Positions 1-11,236 of a stretch of DNA of 64,000 bases are shown here, piece by piece. Each line of letters begins with the position of its first letter. Within the stretch, counting starts at the first letter, position 1. A program made the translations under genes and the position numbers. The notes beneath the pieces are model-generated. The model was not told where the DNA came from, ran no database searches, and was given only the letters and a program-made list of their open reading frames with translations. The stretch covers positions 306,711 to 370,710 of the forward strand of contig NW_025407854.1 of assembly GCF_003324165.1 (NCBI RefSeq), written 5' to 3'. Source of the DNA: Naegleria lovaniensis (Eukaryota; Heterolobosea; Eutetramitea; Acrasida; Naegleriidae).

Positions 1-2
1 TA

Positions 3-131
3 TTTGAAGATTGTGTCAGAAGATTTCGAAATGGTGGACATCGAAATATTGAACTCTTACATGAAATTATTCAACACGATGTGAAAGTATTGAAAAATTT
101 GGGTCAATCCAAAAAGTGCTTGTTGATGTAA
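3..131 (+). CDS. 3' end of an unidentified protein ending in a possible CaaX box (5' truncated)
   Basis: One plus-strand frame is open from the left edge to a TAA at 129-131, giving 42 residues that finish in KKCLLM. The last four residues, CLLM, fit a CaaX prenylation motif, and a terminal Met would favour farnesylation; two lysines precede the Cys, as in many lipidated small GTPases. The visible part is too short to assign a family. Another frame is also open from the edge to a stop at 82-84, so the coding frame is not certain. The neighbouring DUF1348 gene is convergent with it. Confidence 0.35.
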   Translation, partial: FEDCVRRFRNGGHRNIELLHEIIQHDVKVLKNLGQSKKCLLM

Positions 132-248
132 TAATCATTGATTCACCTCTGTTACATGCAACGTTCATTTCAAAATGATAATGAATCATCATCATCACGG
201 TGACTACAGAACAATTTAATTATTGGAACAAACTTGATGCACATCCAA

Positions 249-674
249 TCACTTGAATCTTCGTTCACTTTCCTCAATGTTCACATCATTAATACTTGCA
301 TCACGTTTTTTCATCAATCCCGAGTCTTGATCAAATTCCCAATTTTCATTTCCATAGGCACGAAACCATTGACCTTCTTCGTTATGATATTCATATTCGA
401 AATGAACAGAAATTCGATCATTCAAAAAGGCAAATAATTGTTTCTCTAATTTATAATCCAATTCTTTTGAAAATTTGCGTTGAAGGAATTCACGAATTTC
501 GGAATGACCTTTTAGAAATTCACTCCGATTTCTCCATTCACAATCGGGAGTGTAAGCTTTGGTGATTCGATCAATGTCTTTGGAATTCCAAGCATCTTGT
601 GCGAATTTGACTTTTTGGAGAGCTGTTTCGAGAGTGAAGGGAGGTTTGATGACGGGTGGTGTGGAATTGGACAT
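249..674 (-). CDS. DUF1348 family protein (SnoaL/NTF2-like fold)
   Basis: Single-exon 141-residue protein that follows the DUF1348 consensus along its whole length: [12 protein letters not shown] near the N-terminus, [37 protein letters not shown], the [19 protein letters not shown] core and the ending [10 protein letters not shown]. Family members are compact alpha+beta cone proteins of the NTF2-like superfamily, found mainly in bacteria and fungi; no reaction is established, so none is claimed. The start follows a run of A on the coding strand, the usual start context in this window. No intron and no targeting peptide are visible. The close match to bacterial sequences makes ancient lateral transfer possible (inference). 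Confidence 0.9.
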   Translation of the reverse strand: MSNSTPPVIKPPFTLETALQKVKFAQDAWNSKDIDRITKAYTPDCEWRNRSEFLKGHSEIREFLQRKFSKELDYKLEKQLFAFLNDRISVHFEYEYHNEEGQWFRAYGNENWEFDQDSGLMKKRDASINDVNIEESERRFK

Positions 675-923
675 TTTTTTTTAAGGAGTTAGAGAGTGAC
701 AAGTGGCAGCTCTTAGATCCACAGATTTGTACGCACTCAGGAAGCATTACGCAATCCTGTATTGAGAATTCAGCAATCCTTTGGACTCTTCCAACGGCTT
801 AATTCCTTACATCTCAACATCAAGTGAAGAACAAGGAAAACACAACAGTACTACGTCATGTCTGTTTCAACATTTTCAACAACAACAAAAATGCAATCAA
901 TTAAGAGAACTGTATTTGTTTTA

Positions 924-1289
924 TTACTTGGCTGGTGAGTTTGGACACAATTTGTTCCAAATTTTAATCCTTAATTGATGGTCTTGAGAATTTCTATTTT
1001 CATTCAAGCATGCCAAAATCTCTGACGCACCAATGACCAACAGTGTATGATTCTTATTAAACGCAGAGAATACATCATTCAATGATCTTGTTGTAGGTCC
1101 GATATTAGAATAATTTTGCTTCATGAATTGTAAATCTAGCTTTGATGTGTCCATGTTTGGACAAAATAATATTCTCAAGCACGGCATTTCTTCCATATTA
1201 ATATATTTGTCTTGTGTATCGATATTTAACCCTTCCAAAAAGGTGTCTCCTTTTTTTGTTGTACCCATATTTTTGGGATCCGTTGTCAT
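924..1289 (-). CDS. hypothetical protein, 121 residues
   Basis: Minus-strand frame of 121 codons starting MTTDPKNMG and ending CPNSPAK. Composition is ordinary for a soluble protein, with a hydrophobic stretch (HTLLVIGASEIL) near residue 85. I do not recognise the family and see no signal peptide or membrane segment. The start is not in the strong A-run context seen elsewhere. It may be a complete small gene or one exon of a larger one. The plus strand over the same bases also has a signal-peptide-like fragment followed by a GTGAGT donor at about 930, so the strand assignment is not secure. Confidence 0.4.
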   Translation of the reverse strand: MTTDPKNMGTTKKGDTFLEGLNIDTQDKYINMEEMPCLRILFCPNMDTSKLDLQFMKQNYSNIGPTTRSLNDVFSAFNKNHTLLVIGASEILACLNENRNSQDHQLRIKIWNKLCPNSPAK

Positions 1290-1701
1290 GAAACTATGAA
1301 TGCCAATCTCTCTTCTTCATGATGAATATTTGAATAGCAATTGGCTATCAAAAGCTATTGTCAAACCAGGCAATCAAATGAGACCTAGCAGACGGAAATT
1401 ATTTGTTTTTAAAAATGAGGAGGATGTCATAATCGAAGAGTAACATCAATTTCTCACTCAGTATATGCTGTGCACTACACCAATGTTGTCTAAGATATGA
1501 GGTTAACAGAGGTCATAACATGCAACACACATGACAATGATCTATAGAAAATCTAGTACAATGTAATTCCTTTCCAAAAATTAATTTCATTAAAATATCC
1601 AATCTGTCGATGGTGAGTGAAGTATCTTGTAAAAATTTTGTCACATGGTCTCTTGCCATCATCTTGTAACTCTTTACACCTTGTTTAAACTGGCCATTAA
1701 T
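1290..1701. other. intergenic stretch with one very short ORF
   Basis: No convincing gene. A 47-codon plus-strand frame at 1300-1443 (start MPISLLHDEYL, end EEDVIIEE) is below usual calling length; it ends at GAAGAGTAAC, which could also be read as a splice donor. No RNA gene or repeat was recognised here. Confidence 0.3.
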
Positions 1702-2448
1702 TTAACAGTAACAGGTTTGTCGGTTCCTCTCCTTTGTTGTGCGGAATTCGTTAAAGTCCCAATGTGAACTCCATTTCTCTAACTCTTGAAATTGGAAGGC
1801 GTTGAGGTGATCTGGAAGCAGAGGAGATTTATACAAATCCAGTAAAATAGTTTTTTGCTGACGTTTCTCTTCTTCTTGTATTTTGGATTTCCAATTTGCA
1901 ATAGAGTGTTTGAAAACGGAAGAAATTTTGTTAACATATTCAGCTAGATCATCATTGAGATTCCGAGGTTCAATCGTGATAACAGAGGTTGGATTTAAAT
2001 TGGGTAGCAATCTATTAACAATCCAAAATACAACAGTTTGGCAAGCGTTAGAGAGTTGGGGTTTGTTATTCTTGTTGTAGGTACGTTCAAGTTGGTCAAT
2101 GGCATATTTTATATTCTCCATCTTGATATTTTGTACAATATTGTGGAGTGATGAGCCGTCGAAACAACGTCATACAAAGACTTTACATCATCATCCGACA
2201 AATTAGCACCACCGCCAGATTCGTGAGAAGCCAACACTGACGCTGCCTGTTGAGCATTCCAACTCTTGTAATCACTCAATTTGAGAGTCCGTTGCCATTT
2301 TTCTTTTTTTTTACTCGCCACAGAAGTTCTTGTGAGTTTTTTTCTTTGATGATGATTGAGGTTGGGATTTATTGTATCCCTTCAAAAAGAAGTAAACAAC
2401 AACGAGGCAAAAGAAAGGCAATACCATGAATATTAATAATAATTGCAT
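1702..2448 (-). CDS. membrane-anchored unknown protein, frame broken
   Basis: Three adjoining minus-strand frames appear to form one gene. From the ATG at 2448 comes a strongly hydrophobic N-terminus (MQLLLIFMVLPFF onwards, about 22 residues), fitting a signal anchor, then a Ser/Lys-rich linker. The frame must change at an A7 run (2337-2343 on the plus strand) to reach a charged segment with KWQRTLKLSDYKSW, and change again near 2122-2168 to reach a 139-residue helical C-terminal part (YAIDQLERTYNK, then a Glu/Lys-rich coil). The second change can be explained by a 47-nt GT-AG intron (2168 down to 2122) with a poor donor, or by a one-base indel. The family is unknown. Either a real gene with assembly errors or a decaying one. 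Confidence 0.5.
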
Positions 2449-3643
2449 GATGGTTTTCGAGCAAATGTTGTTTACTGCATTTGTTTGGTGATGATGTTCC
2501 TGATGTTTTTGTGTTGATGAATAAGGTTTGGTTTGAATGTTTGCAGATGCTGCTAACTGGATCTATGTTATCAAATCGGAGAATAGCCTTTGCAAAAAGT
2601 TAGAAGAAAAGTAAGAAGTTTAAGGGTCTCAAAAAGATGGAGTTGAAGAAAAATTTATTTTTTTGTTTTGAAAAATTGTATTACCTTATTCAACCCAACT
2701 TATATTAAAAAACCCGTTTACAGTACAAGGAAAACACAATCTAATGTAGGGTTGTTACATGGATAGCACAGTCCAAAAGAAAGTTCTTTAAGCAACACTC
2801 AAGTGAACAGTTCAGAGGTCACACAACGAAACAACAATTGACATTTTCAAACGAATCAACACAAGTTGGTTTCGAATTTGTAAAAGTAACCTCCAATCGA
2901 TTACTGAAACTGCATTTTGTCCAAACCAAGACGTCAAGTCAACCTGCAATTTACACGTGTGCCATTCTGAATTGTACTTTTTTAGGTGTGTCTACACTTT
3001 TTTGTTGCCAGACATGTTGTTTCACTTGTTTCATAGCTAACAGCTGTATGACTATTTGAATTGCACAACTACAGTAAGCTTCATTCAGAAGAAGGTGGGA
3101 ACAAGAGCAATTCTCATCTCTTTGGAATTTCAAGGTGTTGATACCAATGATTTCTCAAGTGCACGCCTTCAATTAACCGACTATGAAAATATTTTTCCTT
3201 TTCTGGACCATGACAGAGAACAAGTACAAAGTTTTTTTGTTTCATCGTTGAATAGAATCTGTTTACCTCGGGCAACAACAACAACGCCCATCATCAAAAA
3301 AACAACACACCACTACTCTCTGTAACAAGGTTTTTGTGTACCTATTCCTTGTAATTTGTAGTCCTTTTGAAATTTCATTGTGAACTCTGCAACGTATCTC
3401 TCTAACTCTTGTAATAATAACTGATACTGTTACTACAGTGCACTATTGTTGTTGTTGTTGTTGTAATTGTAGCAATATATTCTATCGGATCCGAATCAGT
3501 CCAATTTCTAGTAATAACATTCGTGTACAGTTAGTTATCTGTCCCGGGACTGCAGACCAACAATCTTCATCATTATCTTTCATTCATATTTTAAACAAGT
3601 TCCACCAAAACAAACTTTCAAACTAGTTGATAAATAAATAACA
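2449..3643. other. long intergenic region, no firm gene
   Basis: About 1.2 kb, the longest gap in the window. It holds only weak plus-strand frames: 2838-3059, Cys-rich and without a proper start, and 3056-3325, beginning at a TTG and containing a moderately protein-like stretch (TDYENIFPFLDHDREQ). A GTT microsatellite lies at about 3447-3464. I see no tRNA, repeat family or transposon remnant. It includes the 5' flank and probable UTR of the PH-domain gene. Confidence 0.4.
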
Positions 3644-4054
3644 ATGCCAATAGGACCCAAAGTACATCGGAGTGGATATGTCTTCAAGAAGGGAGGACTC
3701 ATCAAATCCATCAAGAAACGTTGGTTAGTACTCAATGATGAAGAACTCGCATACTATGAAAATGTTGAGAAAATGGCTGGAGAGCCACCAATTGATAGAA
3801 TTTATCTTCGACTCGTGATTGCTGCTGAAGATACGGGAAAGACTGAAGTCATTTCCAAGAAGAATTATTATGAATTTATAATCAAGACGAATTTGGGAAG
3901 AGATTATCAGATCTATGTGGAGACTGCGGAAGAGAGAAGCGCTTGGGTAGATACTATCAATTCATTAACTCACGCTTTTAAGAGTCCTGTGAAGAGCTTT
4001 GAGAAGGTTACGGATCCAAACATGTACAACAAAATGGCTGCTGTCAAAAATTGA
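3644..4054 (+). CDS. PH-domain protein
   Basis: A 136-residue protein consisting almost entirely of one pleckstrin homology domain (about residues 8-112). The hallmarks are the HRSGYVFKKGGLIKSIKKRW opening strands, with basic residues in the beta1-beta2 loop that usually bind phosphoinositide head groups, the LNDEELAYYEN strand, the YEFIIKT strand, and the C-terminal helix with the invariant Trp (ERSAWVDTINSL). PH-only proteins act as small membrane-binding adaptors at phosphoinositide-rich membranes; the specific lipid cannot be read from the sequence. The short C-terminal tail has no further domain. Single exon, with the start preceded by AATAACA. Confidence 0.9.
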   Translation: MPIGPKVHRSGYVFKKGGLIKSIKKRWLVLNDEELAYYENVEKMAGEPPIDRIYLRLVIAAEDTGKTEVISKKNYYEFIIKTNLGRDYQIYVETAEERSAWVDTINSLTHAFKSPVKSFEKVTDPNMYNKMAAVKN

Positions 4055-4521
4055 CATTTGACATTGGGTTTACGATGAGAAGAGAGTGGTCGTGATTGTG
4101 TGTTGCGGTGTTGATGGCATTGTCTGTCCAACCTACTTGAACCACGTTCATCAATTATTGACATTTATTGTCGCCACTTCATACTCTTTTAATCACTCAC
4201 ACTTTTGTATTAATAGTTTTAACCCTACCCTAATGCACATTTTCAATTTTGTTAAGCTCTGCGGAATGACTCAAGGTACAATCCCTCGATTATTCATTTG
4301 TAAATTAACTCACAAGACACATTGTTGTCTACCCCATTAAAAACATTGTTCAATTCGTTCTAGACCATTCGTCATTATTAAGCTCAGGTCGAAATGAAAA
4401 GCTTTTAAAACAATTCATACGATTAGACCTCGTCCAAAAGCGAAAACAAAGTAACTGTGAAGATCTAAGGGTTGTACAACATGTTTTTAGAAATTTTGTT
4501 TTATTATTTGGATGAACTAAT
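4055..4521. other. convergent intergenic region
   Basis: Gap between the 3' ends of the PH-domain gene (plus) and RPL8 (minus). It should hold both 3' UTRs. AT-rich, with no repeat or RNA gene recognised; open frames on both strands here are short and start-less. Confidence 0.4.
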
Positions 4522-5307
4522 TTAATCGAACTTTTCAACTTGGTTGATGATTTGTTTACCTCCTCTAATTCTACCAGTTCTACGAGCAGCAATCAAACCG
4601 ACCTTTCTACCAGCTGGTGTCCATCTAGACACAGTAGATGGCTTACCAATGTGTTGATGGTTACCACCTCCGTGAGGGTGTTCAACAGGGTTCATAGCAA
4701 CACCACGGACTCTTGGCCATTGTTTTCTTCCCTTAGCCTTGAATCTAAAGTAGTTGGTTGATGCCTTCAAGACAGGTCTTTCAGTCTTACCACCACAAGC
4801 AATAACACCGACTGTGGCTCTGTTGTCGGATGGGAGTGTCTTCTTGACACCTGATGGAAGCTTGACTCTTGTCTTACCGTCCTCAGAGTGGGCAATGATG
4901 ACTGCAGATTCACCAGCAGCTCTAGCCAAAGCACCTCTGTCACCAGTCTTTCTTTCAACGTTACAACAGACAGTACCTTCTGGCAAGTTACCGATTGGAA
5001 GAACGTTACCAATCTTCAATTCAGCCTTCTTACCACAGAAAACAAATTGACCAGTATATAAACCTTCTGGAGCGAGGAAATGTTGAATGTCCTTCTTTGG
5101 CTTGAGAGGATCACGGAAAACAACTTCAGCGAGTGGAGCTCCTCTACCTGGTTCGTGCAAAATTTGTCTGACGACACCCTTCATGAAACCTTCTCTTTCA
5201 GAAAAGTCCCACTTTCTGTATTGTGGCTTGGCAATCTTGTGGATGGATCTAGTCTTGTATGGACCAGCACCGTTACCCTTTCTTTGTGCTCTAATTCTCT
5301 TACCCAT
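4522..5307 (-). CDS. RPL8: 60S ribosomal protein L8 (uL2 family)
   Basis: Single-exon 261-residue protein matching eukaryotic uL2/L8 at normal length. It begins [13 protein letters not shown] and carries the family signature [16 protein letters not shown] near residue 205, including the His at the tip of the conserved loop that reaches towards the peptidyl-transferase centre, followed by the basic C-terminus [17 protein letters not shown]. It is a core large-subunit protein binding 25/28S rRNA and is required for subunit joining. Codon usage is visibly more GC-rich at third positions than in its neighbours (for example repeated AAG, GTC and ACC), as expected for a highly expressed gene. The start is unambiguous from the conserved N-terminus. 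Confidence 0.99.
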   Translation of the reverse strand: MGKRIRAQRKGNGAGPYKTRSIHKIAKPQYRKWDFSEREGFMKGVVRQILHEPGRGAPLAEVVFRDPLKPKKDIQHFLAPEGLYTGQFVFCGKKAELKIGNVLPIGNLPEGTVCCNVERKTGDRGALARAAGESAVIIAHSEDGKTRVKLPSGVKKTLPSDNRATVGVIACGGKTERPVLKASTNYFRFKAKGRKQWPRVRGVAMNPVEHPHGGGNHQHIGKPSTVSRWTPAGRKVGLIAARRTGRIRGGKQIINQVEKFD

Positions 5308-5513
5308 CGTTGTCTAGATTCACAACAAAAATATCAAATTAGAATAACGTTAGTTTAAAAGACGATGACGTACGTTTGTTTTGGCTTATTTTTTTTCGAC
5401 AAATTTTTTCAAAAATCTGGTCAACTTTATTTTAGAGTTTACAATGGCAGCGTAATTTTTGGTTAAATTGTCCTACTTGGTGAAGGTCGAACCACAAAGG
5501 TTACAAACAACAT

Positions 5514-8500
5514 TTACACAAACATCACCTCCATCATGATTTGAGCTCCTGGTTGTCTCTGGGAAAAGAGAGAAGGTGCAGTGTTGGATGCACCAGTGAC
5601 CACTGAATTTCCATCTACTCTGTTGCCGTCGACAAAAACAGTGTAGTTGACAAGATCGTCAATCATCTGACATGCCCTAGAACGAGCTGCATACTCACCA
5701 CATGCTCTACATTGGACCGAATCGTACACAGGATCTCGAATAATTTCAAACGTGAAAGTGTCCCGGGTGATGGGATGGTGCTTAGGGCAGGTGGAATGTG
5801 TAAATTGAGCTCCTAATTGCATGGGAAGGTTAGAAGGGTGAGAGGGTGAGCAAATTGGACATGTGTCTCTTGGAGGAGGTACAAATTGTTCTGTCGCAAT
5901 GCTTCTTAGTAGAGTGAATGTATTTTCGGTGTTTGTTCCATCCAGTTTTGGGTTGTTCGAAAAGAATGAATGGAGGGTGAGAGCAAAATGAAGAACGGGC
6001 ATATTAGATGACGGATCTTCGGTAGTTGTGAGTGCTTGAGTGATTGTTTTGAGATTTCGAATCATTGCAACATTGTCTGTAAGGGTGGCCACTTCATCTT
6101 TATCAATGCAGTTATGAGAAGGAAGCGGTGCTTGAGTTTGGTACGAAGATGCTGACCAATAATATTTCTTGATAATGCTGTCGTAATAAAGTAATAACCA
6201 ATCACACAATAATAGTTGTGTCTTTTTGTTTGATTCTTGCTTGGTTAAAAAATCCAAGAGCTCAGTGGCATAAAAATGTCTAATGCAATTTCCTAGAGTT
6301 ATCTTCTTCTGAAGGAGTAAATATTTGGGGTCGTTTTCCAACAATGTAGCTTCTGTACAAATATTCGAGTAAAGGAAATAAATGGATTTTTTCAAATTCC
6401 AATCTTGATTTGTTGTGGCATGTTCAAAGGAACGGTCAAGTATGGCTTCTACAACATGACTCATGTCAGGTTGAGTAAGGCAAGCGGCTATATCAAACAA
6501 TTGCTCTCTGCATGTCAATCCCTTAGTAATTTTAGTTGTGAAATAATCAATGATATGTGCTGAAGGAATTTGTTGGTCTTGTGGTATTTGATAAATTGCT
6601 CTAATCGCGTACATGAAGAGAGGAATAATGTAAATCCTAGTTTTGCTTCGATGCTCAAAATCTATCCGTATTTCCTTTAGAGGAGGTCGTTCAACAGCAA
6701 TAGCAGCAAGAGTATGATTAGGAGAGAGTGAACAACCCCAAATTGGGAGATCAGATCTCTTTGGAATTATTGTTACTGAAATATATTTGTCTGGTGTTTG
6801 CGCAGAAGAATCTATGTGGGGTTGCGGATGTTCCACTATTTTCCATTGAACCAAACTTCCATCAAGAGAGCTCGTGTAAACCATAATTGCATTTAAATTG
6901 CAATGTGTCTGGGTGCATGCAATTGAGACTTGCTGAAGAGAAATCGAGGAAATTATATGATCTTGACAAGAGTAGGATTTTCTCCATTTGAGAGTCATGT
7001 CACCGCCAGCATTAATCGAAAATTTACAAATAAAAAACTTCTTGGCTTTGGCATAGGCAATATATAGAGTGTCTTGATCGTTTTCAGAAGAGGTCTTGGA
7101 TGAAACAAAGAGAGGCTCTATTGCGATTACAGGTAATCCATCTTCATGAAAATATTGTGAGAATTGTTGTTGAGACATGTCACTAACGGATAGTAAATCT
7201 TCTCGCTTCTCAATATTTTGGTTGAATTCTTTAGGAATTTTCAAAAACTTGAGCTCGCCGCTGGAGCTAGCACAAACAACTCGGAAATAGTTTTCTGATT
7301 CTGCTGAAGGAAGAAACTTTACAATAGATATAAAGGTGGAAAAGACTTTGTGGTAACCAATGAGCTGAATGTCGACTTTCTCGTCAATTGTTTGCATAAC
7401 AGAGAATACTGAAATAAATCCAGATTTTGATCCACACACTAAATAAAACGCCCTTTTCTTAGATTCAGCATTTAAATTCGTAAATGATGTTGAAAAATCA
7501 AAGCATAATATTTCTGATAAAGTTAGTCTGTGAAAGTAATCTTGTTGAGAGAGCTGATTTAAAACTAGCGTAAAAAATTGTTTGAAAAATCGATCTCAAC
7601 ATACCTCTTCATCTTTGGCTCGGGCTGATCCTCTTGTAAAATAAAGCCTCTTCGGCTTTTTTGATTTGTCTGTTTGTTGCTCTTCAGATTCTAGCGGTTC
7701 CTGTGTTTCGTTCAATTTTCGTTTGTTACTAATTTCCTCACTTTCGTTACTTTCTTCGTTGTTTGTGGCGTCAATTTCTTGTGTCTTGCTTTTTTTTGAC
7801 TTCTTTTTTGTAGATTCAGCTTTTTCTTTCTCAGGAGAGTAGATATTACAGACTACGTCAGAACGTTCACCCTTTTCTTTATCTTTTCTCATTTTAGTTC
7901 TCAATTTAATGTAAAGATTTTTAGTTATACTCTCTTTTGAAATGTTGAATTCTTCCATACGTGATTTATATGCTTCCAAAGTGCTTTTGAGCACCTTATC
8001 ATAAACCTTTTGTTCTTCGTCTGTCCATTTTCTATATCCAACCTATTTGCAGGATAACAATTGTCGTGACTCCATGAAAAGTATATTAGCTTTCAATTAA
8101 CTTACCTGGTATTCTTTTTTAGAAGGGTCAAATCCAGACTCTTCTGTGAAATTTTTGTAAAATTCTGCAAAAAATTGTTGTTCAACGCTCATGACAGAGG
8201 AGTTCTTTTTGGAGGAATGAATTCTAGTTTTCTTAGCAACTGCAACGAACGCTTGCGAAGGAGGAGGCATGATATTTTGAAGAGGAGAGGAAATTTGATG
8301 CTCTTTTTCGATAGCTTGTAAATTTTTGTCATTATCTTGTAAAATTGACCTTACGTCACAGACAAGTTCCCAGTGTGTTGAAAATGAAAAATTTGGTTTT
8401 TTGTAAATTTTGCAATTGTTGTCAGAGGTGGAACAACATAAAAGGCATCCAAAATTATTAATTACAGATGCTTTTGTAGCGTTGTTGGACGGTACTGGAG

Positions 8501-8993
8501 GGCTCCAACCAATGCTTCGGAAGCAGCTTGGAAGAAAACGAACAAACATGGATGGATGAATGACTGATCTATCTTTGAAATGAGTTGAAGTACGCACTGG
8601 CTCGTGGTTGGTAGTTACCACTCCATCTTCGGATTCAGTTTCTTTGTGTAACACAATCATTCCTCTCTTATCTGTATTTGTATTCACAACACAAATGGAA
8701 TTGTTTGTAAGTAGTGCTATTGAATTATTCTCTTTGCACCATTTGATTGAATTCGGAAATGAATTTCTTGCATTAAACTCTTCAATAAATGATCCGTATT
8801 TATCTGGTGATGCATTATTATCTTCCAAAGATGATGAAGAACCAGCATTTGCTTTTCCGATTTGATCATTATTTATAAAAATGCTCGTTGGCTCGCTATT
8901 ATTTGGAATTGGCTCTTCGTCCGACACGTCCTCCATATTTAAAAACAACGAGCTTTGCATTGGAGGTGATGACGAAAGCCTTTCTTCGCTCAT
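5514..8993 (-). CDS. TFIIIC90/GTF3C4-like subunit of RNA polymerase III factor TFIIIC
   Basis: Three exons on the minus strand: 8993-8106, 8042-7605 and 7553-5514, joined across GT-AG introns of 63 and 51 nt, give 1121 residues in one frame. The N-terminal part contains a beta-propeller-like start (IKWCKENNSIALLTNN) as in the TFIIIC delta/90-kDa family. A lysine/glutamate-rich insert with nuclear-localisation-like KKKSKKSK occupies most of exon 2, then further beta-rich sequence. The C-terminus has the cysteine/histidine zinc-binding module of this family: CPIC, CPKHHP and CRACGEYA. TFIIIC binds A and B boxes of tRNA and 5S promoters to recruit TFIIIB. Overall identity is low, so the call rests on the C-terminal zinc module and architecture. 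A second candidate TFIIIC subunit lies at 26.4-28.6 kb. Confidence 0.75.
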
Positions 8994-9364
8994 TTTTTTT
9001 TGAAAGGAATCGAAACAAGCCTTTCCAAAACTTGAATTTGTTGAGCCTTGTCTTAAACAAACATAAACTCAATAGTGCTTGGGGAGAAGGGGACATTAGT
9101 TTCAATCGGGCGTCAAAAGCAACTTGGTTGATTATCATGTTGGTCAACAAATCAAAAAAAAGCTGACACTAATCATCTCCTACACGTCTTTTTTCCGATA
9201 ACAAAACATTTTACTTGATATTTCTTCGAGTTGAGTGACTATTGAAACAAACAACTTGTTTTCAAAGACATTCATGTACATTCATCTCTCACATCGTTGT
9301 TGTCGTCGTCATTAAAAACAATTTTACAACTTGATTCAATACCTCCAACAAACTTGTCATCATC
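8994..9364. promoter_or_regulatory. divergent promoter region
   Basis: 371 bp between the start of the TFIIIC90-like gene (minus) and the 7TM-RGS gene (plus); it must hold both 5' UTRs and promoters. No TATA element can be assigned with confidence in such AT-rich DNA. An A8 run directly precedes the minus-strand start. No RNA gene seen. Confidence 0.5.
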
Positions 9365-11163
9365 ATGACCAATAATTTCACCATTCTACAATTAACAGCT
9401 CCTATACCTTGGAATTTTCATTCCACAGACATGATGGATCAATGCAATTATGCAAATCCTCTTTTCATTTCCCGAATTAACAAAATACCTCCTTCTAATT
9501 TTTATCGAATTTACTTGTTAGGAACAATATTTGGATTGGGACTCATTCTCTATGTTGGTGCTTTTGCGTTAGTGATTGCTCGGAGGAACAAATCTCCACT
9601 GAGGGATCGTTCCGTATCACTTTTATTGATCTCGGGAATTTCTGGAGCTTTTGGACTTGCCTACATGTATTCTCGATTGTATTTTGACTTGATTTTAGTT
9701 TGTCCCATTACGTATTATATGGTGGGATTGGTTCAATTTTCATATTTTCTTCCATACTTGTTTCGTTGTTTTAGGACTATCATGCAATATAAATTAGCTC
9801 AAGCACAAGCTGCCATCATGGAAGAGCAAGAGATTTCTACGGAGGATCAATTCAATGTGAGGGATTTGAATAGTTATTATTATGGAGTGGAATCCATGAC
9901 CAGTAGTGGAGATCGTAGAAGACGGCGAAGGAGAAATAGAGACATTCGTGACAATGCATTTCTCTCAAGTGAAAATAGTAATGAATTGAATATCACTGAA
10001 AGGCCGTTGAATTACGACTTTTTGTCATCTAAAAAGAGAATTACACAAGGAAATATGATTTCTGAATTGGCCAAGAATGAAAAATATTCTCGACTCATTA
10101 GCAATCAATATTACTTCTCTGAGGGATTTCTTCTCATAATTATGACCATCATTCTCTTAATATGGACGATGATTATTTTTGTGGCACACATGCTTGTCAT
10201 GTTTGGATTTAATCTTATTAATCCGGTTTGTCAAAAGAGATGTAACGAACATGAGGGCGTCGCTTTGCGAGTATTCGTTTGTGTGACAATTATTCTCATT
10301 ATTCCATTTGCATTTTTATTATTCAAAATGAGGAAGATTAATGACGATTTTTCGATTCGAAAAGAAATGACGGTCATGCTATGTTTTAGCATTATTGTAG
10401 TGGCTATTCCTTTAATTGTGCTGTTAGCAGTTCCTGGCCAGGTAAGGAATTATTGTGTGAAAATTATTTCACAATTGCAATCAACAACTACTATAATGAC
10501 ATGAATGATTTATCGCAAATTGAAAAATAGTTTTGGCCTGATCAACCTACTATTGGATATTTTCTGGGAGTGGAAGTTGTGGGTAGCTTCATTATTTCAA
10601 TTATTTATCCTCTGGGTTCAACATGGGTTAGAGATATTGACATGTCAAAATTTAACATTTTCAAAAGATGGAAAAAACGCGGATCCCATTCTGACCACAT
10701 GATCACCACTTCAAACATGATCTTAAACGAATCGATCCATGCATCAACTATACCCTCTGAAAGTTCCATACCATTTTATGAAAAATTTGAATTTTATTTA
10801 CAAAACAACGATGCAAGAGAGATTTTCAAACAATTCCTCGTGAGAGAGTTACACGTTGAAAGTCTGATGTTTGTCACCGAACTGCAGTATTTTAAGAGTT
10901 TGGATGAAGAGGACGAATTACTTGGGGAGATTGCAAAAACTCTTTTCGAAACCTATGTCAGAGATGGAGCACCTTTTGAAGTGCACATTTCACACAAAGT
11001 GAGAAATGAATTAATCAGCAATTTAGAACGACCTTCTCTGAGTATTTTCAACAAGGCTGAACAGGAGGTGTTAAAAAATATGGAAACTCAAAGTTTTTCT
11101 CGATTCAAAAAATCAAATTTATTTTCAACATTTACAGAAAGATTTAAACGAAATAACTATTGA
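9365..11163 (+). CDS. seven-transmembrane receptor fused to an RGS domain
   Basis: Two exons, 9365-10441 and 10531-11163, joined across an 89-nt intron (GTAAGG...AATAG), encode 569 residues. Hydrophobic segments are visible at about residues 48-70, 82-103, 109-135, 253-280, 298-320, 335-356 and 369-390, giving seven membrane spans. A long loop between spans 3 and 4 carries a polybasic RRRRRRNR stretch. After span 7 comes an RGS fold (about 427-545) beginning FYEKFEFYLQNNDAREIFKQF, with LYSIF-type helices and the late SFSRFKKSNLF. RGS domains speed GTP hydrolysis on G-alpha, so the protein can couple ligand sensing at the plasma membrane to switching off its own G protein. The same layout occurs in plants (AtRGS1) and protists. 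The ligand is unknown. Confidence 0.88.
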
Positions 11164-11236
11164 GAGAATTCCATGTTCATAATTATAATTAAAATATGAT
11201 GCAAGTAATTAATTCGTCTTGAATTGTTTAAAAAAA

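Noticed and set aside
858-930. Plus-strand signal-peptide-like exon (MQSIKRTVFVLLLG) followed by a GTGAGT donor
   Set aside because: No acceptor leads to a convincing downstream coding region; candidate joins stop early or run antisense to the minus-strand frame.
3438-3626. Cys-rich frame with a Cys run
   Set aside because: The Cys run is a translated TGT/GTT microsatellite; no other coding sign.
4540-5358. Several open frames antisense to or overlapping RPL8
   Set aside because: They mirror the codon pattern of RPL8 and have no protein-like features of their own.
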